Origin: Desulfuromonadales bacterium
GTDB lineage: Bacteria > Desulfobacterota > Desulfuromonadia > Desulfuromonadales > Syntrophotaleaceae
Assembly: GCA_030154185.1 (NCBI GenBank)
Contig: JASKKK010000004.1
Coordinates: 1 to 64,000 of the forward strand
DNA length: 64,000 bases
Reading direction: 5' to 3'
The notes under the pieces are model-generated. The model was not told the origin of the DNA, searched no databases, and saw only the letters and a list, made by a program, of their open reading frames with translations. Every line of letters begins with the position of its first letter. Position 1 is the stretch's first letter. This document shows, piece by piece, positions 1 to 7,107 of the stretch. The position numbers and the translations under genes are program-made.

Positions 1-99
1 CGTCGTTGCCGTCGTTGCCGTCGTTGCCGTCGTTGCCGTCGTTGCCGTCGTTGCCGTCGTTGCCGTCGTTGCCGTCGTTGCCGTCGTTGCCGTCGTTGC
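1..99. repeat. 9-bp tandem repeat, 11 copies, cut by window edge
   Basis: Eleven perfect, uninterrupted copies of the 9-mer CGTCGTTGC, ending at position 99 and running off the left edge, so the true copy number is larger. Because the period is a multiple of three, all six frames stay open; read on the minus strand one frame gives Asn-Asp-Gly repeats and on the plus strand one gives Ser-Leu-Pro. I see no start with a ribosome site leading into it from the right, so I treat it as an intergenic minisatellite or the tail of a repeat-rich gene outside the window. Confidence 0.95.
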
Positions 100-199
100 A
101 AATGCAGAGACTTTATTTTGTGCTCGGCCGTTGTCTTAAGCCATCTACGCCGGTTCGGAAGTTTGTGCACGATGTATTTCCGTTTAAAAAGGGGCCCTT

Positions 200-475
200 A
201 TGGACAAAAGGATCTGCAGCGAGATTTTTAAAACCACTTTGAAAAAATGGGGTGTAGAGGCGCAATACGACCAGACGATTGAAGAATGCGCTGAGTTGAT
301 CACCGCCCTTAAGCACCTAAAACGAGGCAGGATTACGGAAGAAGAGGTTGTCGAAGAATTAGCGGATGTCATTCTTATGGTCCACCAACTCACCTTTATG
401 TTGGGCGAGGATCGCGTCTGCAAGGCGATCGATAAAAAAATCTACAAATTGAAACAATTGTTGAAAATGCCCTGA
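200..475 (+). CDS. MazG-like nucleotide pyrophosphohydrolase family protein
   Basis: A 91-residue all-alpha protein. It carries the EExxE motif (EECAE, about residue 29) followed some 20 residues later by ExxD in EELADV, the metal-binding pattern of the MazG/dUTPase-like NTP pyrophosphatase superfamily, which hydrolyses nucleoside triphosphates to monophosphates. Length matches single-domain MazG-like proteins rather than the duplicated E. coli MazG. AAGGGG lies six bases before the ATG. Substrate cannot be told from sequence; house-cleaning of non-canonical nucleotides is the usual role. The 282 bases that follow, up to the next gene, show nothing I can name. Confidence 0.75.
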   Translation: MDKRICSEIFKTTLKKWGVEAQYDQTIEECAELITALKHLKRGRITEEEVVEELADVILMVHQLTFMLGEDRVCKAIDKKIYKLKQLLKMP

Positions 476-757
476 TTTCGGGTCTGTCTTCCTTTGCGGT
501 TTTTTGTTTACGAACCGTTTCACCTAACACTCCTTTTCTGAAACCAAATCATCGTTGCCCTGACATAGATCATGGCCTCCTGTCGTTTCCGGTTGCGCGG
601 TCCTAGGCGCATCTGAACAGATTGTTGGGACTCCCCTGAAAGTGTTGCCCGGTTTGTAAGTGTTTGGATCGCTCCAGGTTTTCTTGTCTTTTTGGCAGCC
701 TCCTGTTAATGTATTGAAATATTTGAAAATATCAGAATTTTTGATGGAGGGTGACGG

Positions 758-1288
758 ATGTTTATCGATTTGCTGCGCAAGCGTCGCAGTATCCGCAATT
801 TCGACCAACGCCCGGTTGAACCTGAAAAACTGGATATTCTGACAGAAGCTCTTCTGCGGTCGCCCGCCTCGAAAGGGCGTTACCCCTGGGAGTTTATCCT
901 TGTTACCGATCCCGATATTATCTCTCAACTGGCGGTGGCCAAACCCAAAGGAGGAGGCTTTTTGGAAAAAGCCCCCCTTTGCGTCGTTATTTGTGGCAAC
1001 CCCGGGATCAGCGATGTGTGGATTGAAGATTGTACCGTTGCCGCCACTATCGTTCAGCTTGCCGCAGAAGATCTTGGCTTGGGGAGCTGTTGGTGTCAGA
1101 TTCGTCGCCGGCAGCATGCTTCAGGGGTTTCATCAACAGCCGTTTTACGGCAACAATTGGGGCTTCCTGACTGCCTGGAGGTTGCATGCATTATAGGAAT
1201 AGGCTATCCCCTGGCCACCATAGCGCCCCGTTCCCGCACTTCCTTACCCTCTCGAAAAGTGCATAAGAATGTCTATCAGAAATCATGA
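758..1288 (+). CDS. Nitroreductase-family flavoprotein (first of tandem pair)
   Basis: A 176-residue FMN-dependent nitroreductase-fold protein. Family landmarks are the N-terminal RRSIRNF (phosphate-binding arginines), RSPASKGRYPWEF near residue 45, GLGSCW near residue 115 and the GIGYP turn near the C-terminus. GGAGGG sits six bases before the ATG at 758. Such enzymes reduce nitro groups, quinones or flavins with NAD(P)H; some act as dehydrogenases, so the substrate is open. It is clearly paralogous to the next gene in length and every landmark, but has diverged considerably, so the duplication is not recent. Confidence 0.85.
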   Translation: MFIDLLRKRRSIRNFDQRPVEPEKLDILTEALLRSPASKGRYPWEFILVTDPDIISQLAVAKPKGGGFLEKAPLCVVICGNPGISDVWIEDCTVAATIVQLAAEDLGLGSCWCQIRRRQHASGVSSTAVLRQQLGLPDCLEVACIIGIGYPLATIAPRSRTSLPSRKVHKNVYQKS

Positions 1289-1357
1289 GTACATTGCAAA
1301 GCCCGTTGCCGTAATGCCGAACACACCAAGGCGGTGTCCCCATAAAGGAGGATAAAA

Positions 1358-1888
1358 ATGTTACTTTCATTGTTAAAAAAACGACGCAGTATCCGCAAGT
1401 ATCAACCACGCCCCATCGAAAAAGAGAAAATCGATACTCTGATGGAATGCGTACTGCGTTCTCCATCCTCTCGGAACCTTAACCCATGGCAGTATATATT
1501 CGTCACCGATCCGGGATTACTTGCCAAGCTTGGAAAAAGCAAGGAACATGGCTCGGCGTTTCTGAAGGGAGCGGCATTGGCGGTAGTGATTCTTGGAGAC
1601 CCTGAACGGTGTGACGTCTGGATAGAGGATTGTTCCATCGCTGCAACAATTTTGCAGCTTGTCGCCGAGGAAATGGGGCTTGGAAGTTGCTGGGTTCAAA
1701 TCAGGTTGCGAAAGCATGGGAACAATCTTTCCGCCGAAGAATATATAAGGGATTTACTGCAGATTCCAGATAATCTTGTCGTCGCCTCGGTCATCGGCAT
1801 GGGGTATCCGGATGAAACCAAGTCGGGTCATAACCAGGAAACTTTGCAATATGACAAGATTTTCTTGAATTTCTTCGGACAGCGTTGA
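1358..1888 (+). CDS. Nitroreductase-family flavoprotein (second of tandem pair)
   Basis: A 176-residue paralogue of the preceding gene, same strand, 69 bases downstream. It shares RRSIRKY at the N-terminus, LRSPSSRNLNPWQ near residue 45, DVWIEDCSIAATI, GLGSCW and GMGYP. An AAAGGAGG Shine-Dalgarno (SD) sequence precedes the ATG, stronger than that of the first copy. The gap between the pair contains a small ACACC/GGTGT hairpin but no clear terminator, so the two are probably co-transcribed. The exact reaction is unknown; FMN binding is the only confident statement. Confidence 0.85.
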   Translation: MLLSLLKKRRSIRKYQPRPIEKEKIDTLMECVLRSPSSRNLNPWQYIFVTDPGLLAKLGKSKEHGSAFLKGAALAVVILGDPERCDVWIEDCSIAATILQLVAEEMGLGSCWVQIRLRKHGNNLSAEEYIRDLLQIPDNLVVASVIGMGYPDETKSGHNQETLQYDKIFLNFFGQR

Positions 1889-1976
1889 CGTTGTAAAAGA
1901 AATCGCCCCAGGCAGGACGGTTGTCGTGGGATTTGCGGGCGCGGCTTGCGAGCGCTTGCTTTTCAGGATGAAAGCT

Positions 1977-3362
1977 ATGGACGTTTTGACAATTCTTTTC
2001 GCTTTTAGCGGCGGGGCGATTCTGGGAGTACTGGGGGCGTGGGCCGTAAATCACCGCCGTTGTCTTGCAGATAAACGAATCTGGCAACAAGATTTTATGG
2101 CGGAAAGAGCCGTTCTTGAAGAGCGGGTGAATGCTCTCAATCGGCAGGTGACCCTTTTGCAGGAGCGTTTGCAAGAAGCCGATCTCGAGCGTAAAGATGC
2201 CTGCCGGGAACTGTCGTCGGTATCAGCAGAAAATGCGGTTTTGGAAACCCGGTTGCAGGAAGAACGGAAACAGACCGCAGAAAAACTTGCCTTGCTCAAC
2301 AGTGCAAAAGAGAAATTAGCCTTGGAATTCCAGAATCTTGCGCATCAGATTTTTGAAGATAAAAGTCGCAGATTCGCTGATCAAAACCGTGAAAATCTGG
2401 ACCAGCTGTTGAGCCCGTTTCGCCTTCAATTGAAAGATTTCGAAAAAAAAGTGGATGAAACTTATCAGAAAGAAGCGCGGGAACGTTTTTCTTTGCGGCA
2501 GGAGGTACTAAGACTGCAGGACCTGAACCAGCAGATCCAGACCGATGCCGTCAATCTTACCAGGGCGCTTAAAGGACACACCAAAACCCAAGGCATTTGG
2601 GGCGAGATGATTCTCGAGCGGGTTCTTGAGGAATCCGGTTTGCGCAAAGGGCGTGAATATGAAGTACAGGGGAGCTTTCGCGACGAACAGGGGAAGCAGT
2701 TTCGCCCCGATATTATTGTGCGGTTGCCGGAGAACAAGGATATAATCATTGATTCGAAGGTTTCCCTGACCGCTTATGAACGGTATGTGAATACCACGCA
2801 GGAGGATCAAAGAGGGGTGGCTTTACGTCAGCATCTGGGGTCTTTGCAGGCCCATATCAAGTCCCTGCAGAGCAAGCGCTATGAAAGCCTCCCCGGAATC
2901 AACAGCCTCGATTTCGTACTCATGTTCGTTCCGGTCGAGGGGGCTTTCATGCTGGCATTGGAGGAAGATGAGGGCCTGTTTCGCAAAGCTTTTGAACAAA
3001 ATGTCATGATTGTCTCGCCCTCCACTCTGCTGCTGACCTTACGAACCATACAGAATATCTGGCGTTATGAGTATCAGAATCGAAACGCTGTGGAAATCGC
3101 CCGCCAAGCCGGCAATCTCTATGATCATTTCGTCCGATTCGTCAATGATCTCGAAAAAATAGGGGAGCTTCTGGAACGGACACGTCAATCCTATGATCAA
3201 GCGTATAAACGGCTGGCCACCGGGCGTGGTAATCTGATCAGGCGCGCCGAAGGTCTGCGCGAACTGGGGATTCAGAACAGCAAGGTTTTGTCAACCGCTG
3301 TACAGGAAACTGCGCATATGGATCTTCAAGGTGACGCCGCTTCGCAAGACAATAGGTGTTGA
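1977..3362 (+). CDS. rmuC: DNA recombination protein RmuC homologue
   Basis: About 461 residues. An N-terminal membrane anchor (roughly residues 4-24, rich in Leu/Ile/Ala/Gly) is followed by a long coiled coil (about 30-190) and then the RmuC endonuclease-like core, with KGHTKTQGIWGEM, RPDIIVRLPE, IIDSKVSLTAYERY and FVPVEGAF as family signatures. RmuC limits inversions at short inverted repeats in E. coli and is predicted to be a nuclease. The open frame starts at 1926, but AGGA at 1965-1968 fits the ATG at 1977, giving the usual anchor directly at the N-terminus. Confidence 0.9.
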   Translation: MDVLTILFAFSGGAILGVLGAWAVNHRRCLADKRIWQQDFMAERAVLEERVNALNRQVTLLQERLQEADLERKDACRELSSVSAENAVLETRLQEERKQTAEKLALLNSAKEKLALEFQNLAHQIFEDKSRRFADQNRENLDQLLSPFRLQLKDFEKKVDETYQKEARERFSLRQEVLRLQDLNQQIQTDAVNLTRALKGHTKTQGIWGEMILERVLEESGLRKGREYEVQGSFRDEQGKQFRPDIIVRLPENKDIIIDSKVSLTAYERYVNTTQEDQRGVALRQHLGSLQAHIKSLQSKRYESLPGINSLDFVLMFVPVEGAFMLALEEDEGLFRKAFEQNVMIVSPSTLLLTLRTIQNIWRYEYQNRNAVEIARQAGNLYDHFVRFVNDLEKIGELLERTRQSYDQAYKRLATGRGNLIRRAEGLRELGIQNSKVLSTAVQETAHMDLQGDAASQDNRC

Positions 3363-3442
3363 TGCCTTTTTTAAAAAACATATATAAAACAATGAAATAG
3401 TACTTAAACCACAGAAATCGCATGAGCTATAAGGAGGCCAAT

Positions 3443-3838
3443 TTGAATAACAACACCCACAGTCTTCTCGTCGGATATCTTTTATGGATATTCGGTTTTA
3501 TAGGTGCCCATCGATTTTATTATGGCAAGCCTATCAGCGGTACCATCTACTTTTTTACGCTCGGTTTGCTTTTTATCGGCTGGATCGTTGACCTTTTCCT
3601 GATCCCCGGAATGGACAGACAGGCCGACGAACGGTTTACCGCCGGACGAATTGATTACAATATCGCATGGTTGCTGCTGGGTTTTCTTGGCGTGATCGGT
3701 ATTCATCGCTTCTATCTCGGGAAATGGGTTACGGGACTTGTTTACCTCCTGACCGGCGGCCTTCTGGGCGTTGGAATTCTCTACGATTTCTGGACCTTTA
3801 ACGATCAGGTTTCCGAAGTAAATCGGCTGGGAGTCTGA
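3443..3838 (+). CDS. TM2-domain membrane protein with two TM2 repeats
   Basis: About 131 residues holding two consecutive TM2 units. Each has a hydrophobic helix, a turn with (A/I)HRFYxGK, and a second helix: GAHRFYYGK near residue 25 and GIHRFYLGK near residue 92. The protein is therefore an even four-helix inner-membrane protein, whereas most TM2 proteins carry one unit. An ATG occurs at 3422, but AAGGAGG at 3431-3437 is five bases upstream of an in-frame TTG at 3443, so I place the start there. Function of TM2 proteins in bacteria is not established. Confidence 0.8.
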   Translation: MNNNTHSLLVGYLLWIFGFIGAHRFYYGKPISGTIYFFTLGLLFIGWIVDLFLIPGMDRQADERFTAGRIDYNIAWLLLGFLGVIGIHRFYLGKWVTGLVYLLTGGLLGVGILYDFWTFNDQVSEVNRLGV

Positions 3839-3841
3839 CCG

Positions 3842-4246
3842 ATGCAGCTTGCCAAGACGGATGAATGCTTTGTCTGCGGTGAACAAAATCGTGCGGGGAT
3901 ACGTGCGCCTTTTCGCTCAAACCTCGATCTTCTCTGTTCATTCTGCACGGTATCGCTGGAAGATCGTTTTCAGGGGTGGGGGCAAATCGTACATGGCGGC
4001 ATCCTCGCGGCCCTGCTCGATGAGGCTTGTATCTATGCGGCCAAGGGGCTAGGGGGAAAGGCCGTCACGGCCGAACTCAGGCTGCGATATTTTAAACCTG
4101 TACCTTGCGGTCATCGCATGACCCTGTTTGGTGAAGTTGTCGAGCAACGCAGACGTATTGTGCGCGCCCGTTCACGTGCGGTATTGGGGGGGGAGGTTTG
4201 CGTCGAGGCCGAAGCAAAGCTCTTTATCGATCCTGGTAGGGGGTAA
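3842..4246 (+). CDS. PaaI-like hotdog-fold acyl-CoA thioesterase
   Basis: 134 residues with the hotdog thioesterase signature HGGILAALLDEAC near residue 50, the catalytic Asp/Glu helix of the PaaI/YdiI-type superfamily. An N-terminal CFVCGEQN motif is common in the subgroup with a Cys pair. The gene begins three bases after the stop of the TM2 gene, with GGGAG inside that gene's end as ribosome site, so the two are probably co-transcribed. It converges on the polyferredoxin gene, 62 bases away. Substrate chain length cannot be predicted. Confidence 0.8.
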   Translation: MQLAKTDECFVCGEQNRAGIRAPFRSNLDLLCSFCTVSLEDRFQGWGQIVHGGILAALLDEACIYAAKGLGGKAVTAELRLRYFKPVPCGHRMTLFGEVVEQRRRIVRARSRAVLGGEVCVEAEAKLFIDPGRG

Positions 4247-4308
4247 ATATCGGAAGACCTCCGCCGTTTTGAATTGCCATTTTGGTAAGATATGATGCTC
4301 TGCCTGGC

Positions 4309-5892
4309 CTAATGGTATTCCGGATCGATATAGGAGCTTTCATTCAGGCCGAACGAAGTATGTCGGGATTCTCCTGCCGAGGTTACCAGAATCGCGCTTT
4401 TACCGGGGAGAGGGCACTTGTTTTCGCAAATTCCGCATCCGATACATAATGAATCGATCACATAAGGTTGCTTCACCTCTATGACCGTTCCTTGCTCGTT
4501 CTCGATTTTTTCAGAACGAAAGCGAATGGCTTTTTGGGGTGTGGGACAATGCTCCTCGCAGACGATGCATGGAATTCCTTTGGCGTAGGGCAGGCAGCGA
4601 TTGCGGTCGATAAATGCTCGACCGATCACTACCTTTTGTTTTTTCGAAGCCGGTAATCGTTCGATGGCGCCCGTTGGACAGACCTGTCCACACAAAGTAC
4701 ACTGGTATTCGCAATAACCGATGCGTGGAATGAGTCGAGGGGTAAACATACCTTCCACACCGGCTTCGGCAAAAGTCGGATGAAGGGCATTGCCTATGCA
4801 GACCTGCATGCATTCACCGCATCGTACGCATCGCCCTAGAAACTCCCCTTCGGGCCGAGCTCCAGGCGGTCGAAGCAGACGTGCTTCCGGATGACGTCTC
4901 AAAGGACGCACCGCAAAAAGAAACGGAACGGCAATGCCGGCCGCAATGGTACCGATAAGCGCCCTTCGGCTGAGCCCTTCGGAAGCAGCCGCAGATGCTC
5001 TCTTTGCGCGACCGAAATCGAAATGGTGGTTGGGGCATTGCTGCAGGCAGTCCAGGCACAGGATGCATCGTTCGTTTGAAACCCTCCCAAGATCATCGAT
5101 GGCGCCAGTGCGACATATTTCGCTGCATCCTCCGCAGGCACGACAACCCGGCTGTCGGTTTCGAATTCTCCAGGGCGCAAGACGCGCCGCCATGCCCAGC
5201 AACGCCCCAAGGGGGCATATGTTTCGACAGAAGAATCGCCGCTGAAACAACTCCATCAAAAACACCGTCAGCAGGATGATGGCAGCTGGAAGGGCCAGGG
5301 TGAAGATCTTTTGTTCAAAAGGGAGTATATGATCGCGCAAAATCCGGTACAAAGGCTCGGTTGCAAAGTTCAGCCATGGCGGGCCGTGCTGATAGGTGAG
5401 AGTGAAAAGTTGTTCGACGGCCATGCTGAAGGCGGGGTAAATTGACATGGTCAATCCCCGAACCAGGATCGCGAAAGGATCGAAATAACCGACTAACGGC
5501 AATCCGAAAAGGGCTCCGACAAATATGATAACCAGAAGTCCGTGACGGATTTTTGAAATCGGCCTGGGAATGTTATCTTTCCTGCTGCCGACAAGTGGGT
5601 TCGAGGCATCCAGCAAGGTACCCATGGGGCAAGCCCAACCGCAGAACCAGCGACCTGCGAGGAAACAGGACAACAGCAGGAACATGGAGGGGGCTATCAG
5701 AACAACAAAGCTACGGGCGGTCAGCGAAACACTTAAACCGATCAGTGGATCGATGCGAAAAAGCAGATTTATCGCGCCGGACAATTCGTCTTTCCCCTGG
5801 TAGTCGGTTTGTACGAACAAAACCAGGAACAGAACCAGGAACAACACCTGACTCAAACGTCGCCAGAAAGTCGGGGGGGGAGTTTTTCTCAT
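4309..5892 (-). CDS. Membrane polyferredoxin, fused NapH-like and NapG-like domains
   Basis: About 527 residues. The N-terminal half is NapH/CcoG-like: several membrane helices and two CxxxCP motifs (CGWACPMG near 85, CRNICPLG near 225). It is followed by two 4Fe-4S motifs (CRACGGCSEIC, CILCLDCLQQCP), a further hydrophobic stretch, and a NapG/MauM-like ferredoxin part with CVRCGECMQVC, CTLCGQVCP, CIVCEEHCP and CIGCGICENKCP. Six or more clusters are implied. It overlaps the DUF362 stop codon as ATGA (an ATG at 5898 is also possible), so translation is coupled. Likely role: electron transfer between the quinone pool or cytoplasm and an exported partner. Confidence 0.88.
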   Translation of the reverse strand: MRKTPPPTFWRRLSQVLFLVLFLVLFVQTDYQGKDELSGAINLLFRIDPLIGLSVSLTARSFVVLIAPSMFLLLSCFLAGRWFCGWACPMGTLLDASNPLVGSRKDNIPRPISKIRHGLLVIIFVGALFGLPLVGYFDPFAILVRGLTMSIYPAFSMAVEQLFTLTYQHGPPWLNFATEPLYRILRDHILPFEQKIFTLALPAAIILLTVFLMELFQRRFFCRNICPLGALLGMAARLAPWRIRNRQPGCRACGGCSEICRTGAIDDLGRVSNERCILCLDCLQQCPNHHFDFGRAKRASAAASEGLSRRALIGTIAAGIAVPFLFAVRPLRRHPEARLLRPPGARPEGEFLGRCVRCGECMQVCIGNALHPTFAEAGVEGMFTPRLIPRIGYCEYQCTLCGQVCPTGAIERLPASKKQKVVIGRAFIDRNRCLPYAKGIPCIVCEEHCPTPQKAIRFRSEKIENEQGTVIEVKQPYVIDSLCIGCGICENKCPLPGKSAILVTSAGESRHTSFGLNESSYIDPEYH

Positions 5893-6836
5893 GGCCATTC
5901 GATTCTGCTGATTCGGTCCATCTGCAGGGTTCCCAAGTTCATGGCAGCCGCAGATACGGTGGCGCCCACCTGATCCGGGGACTGGCCGAAGAGTTCCGTT
6001 GCGCAGGCATCCGCGGCCAACGGATCGGCGGACGCTATGACGGTGTTGTTTATCAGCACATCCTCCAGCCGGCCTCCCTGCGGACCATTGCGCAACAGCA
6101 TGCGCGTGGCATCGATGACTGTAAGGGTCGGACGGATAATGGTTGCCAGGTCGGCCAGGTTCTGATCGAGCTTGCGATGCAAGCGGCCCCGATTCCCGCC
6201 AAGAACTCCCATGTTATTCTTCAGCCCCAGGGACAGGCCGGCAAGCCCATGTTGTTTGGCCACCGGAACATTTATATAACAATCCGCTTCCAGGGCGTCT
6301 CGATATATCGTCCAGTTTTTCAAACTGCGTCCTTCAGGGATGTCTACCTGGACAAACTTTCTTCCATCGATATATTCGCATCGTATTGTGCTGCTGTTCA
6401 TTGCCTCGATAGCGGGCAGTATACCGCTGGTGTGGTAGCAACGACGCGCCTCATTGCAGGTGCGGTCAAATATCGTGACTTGATCGGCTCCCGCCTCGAC
6501 GGCCATTTCCGCCAATGTTCGTACCACCATCGGGTGGGTGGTTGCTCCCATCTCGGGAGGGCGGTCAAAAGAGATGTTCGGTTTGATGACGACGCGCATG
6601 CCGGGTCTGACAAATGCTTCCATGCCTCCGATAAGCGCAATTACTCGGCGTACAAGTTGCGGGTAGTTCGCACCTTTTCCGATACCGACCCTGGTCTGGA
6701 AGGGGGGTGTCGGTCGACCGACCGCTTCGGCGTGATCGATCCTGAACGGGAAGGGCCAATGTAGGATCAGAGAAAAGGAGAGAGACCATGCAGCCGCATC
6801 CCGCAGAAAACGTCGACGGTCCATATTGTGGTCCAT
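5889..6836 (-). CDS. Tat-exported DUF362 protein
   Basis: About 315 residues. The N-terminus has a twin-arginine signal (RRRFLRD, then a hydrophobic stretch near residues 12-30), so it is exported folded. The body is DUF362: VVIKPNISFDRPPEMGATTHP near residue 90, NVPVAKQHGLAGLSLGLKN near residue 200, and a C-terminal DPLAADACATELFG. GGAGA five bases before the ATG at 6836 argues against the longer frame beginning at 6857. It is the first gene of a two-gene operon with the polyferredoxin, a pairing I know from other anaerobes. The activity of DUF362 is unknown. Confidence 0.85.
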   Translation of the reverse strand: MDHNMDRRRFLRDAAAWSLSFSLILHWPFPFRIDHAEAVGRPTPPFQTRVGIGKGANYPQLVRRVIALIGGMEAFVRPGMRVVIKPNISFDRPPEMGATTHPMVVRTLAEMAVEAGADQVTIFDRTCNEARRCYHTSGILPAIEAMNSSTIRCEYIDGRKFVQVDIPEGRSLKNWTIYRDALEADCYINVPVAKQHGLAGLSLGLKNNMGVLGGNRGRLHRKLDQNLADLATIIRPTLTVIDATRMLLRNGPQGGRLEDVLINNTVIASADPLAADACATELFGQSPDQVGATVSAAAMNLGTLQMDRISRIEWP

Positions 6837-7048
6837 GCTGTCTCCTGCGCTGGACATGACATGTCCGCGTTTCCGGTTCGGTTTTCCTTAAGGTTAACAT
6901 ATCGATGGAACTTGCAAAGAGAAGTCAGCCGTATAACCGATAAGAAAAGGATTGCCAGAAATCAACAATCCTCATATTATAAAACCATGTTATGAAAAAG
7001 AGGATATCCTCTGCATCGTTAATAAATCATTCGATCCTTGCTGGCCCG

Positions 7049-7095
7049 AAGTCTTTGCAAGTATTTGTTGCAAAGACTTTTTGCTATTGTCTTTT
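7049..7095 (+). terminator. Hairpin in the leader of the ClC gene (terminator or attenuator candidate)
   Basis: A perfect 10-bp stem, AAGTCTTTGC (7049-7058) with GCAAAGACTT (7070-7079), loop of 11, followed by a T-rich tract ending 13 bases before the ATG at 7108. The same leader holds a weaker stem, AGGATTG/CAATCCT (6948-6972), and the 12-bp palindrome GAGGATATCCTC (7000-7011). No gene on the plus strand precedes it, so a terminator here would act on the leader itself. I looked for a fluoride-riboswitch pattern and did not see one. Confidence 0.45.
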
Positions 7096-7107
7096 CCCGG
7101 GAATGTT

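Noticed and set aside
1-99. CRISPR-like array at the edge
   Set aside because: The repeat has no spacers and a 9-base unit, and no cas genes occur in the window.
6-242. Ser-Leu-Pro repeat open frame at the left edge
   Set aside because: It is the translation of the 9-bp repeat, has no ribosome site and overlaps the MazG-like gene in another frame.
524-1117. 197-residue minus-strand open frame
   Set aside because: It is antisense to the first nitroreductase and shows no recognisable domain.
5553-6764. 403-residue open frame opposite the DUF362 and polyferredoxin genes
   Set aside because: Antisense shadow; both minus-strand genes have clear motifs and ribosome sites.
6858-7107. Fluoride riboswitch upstream of the ClC gene
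   Set aside because: The conserved pseudoknot sequence was not found; only ordinary hairpins are present.
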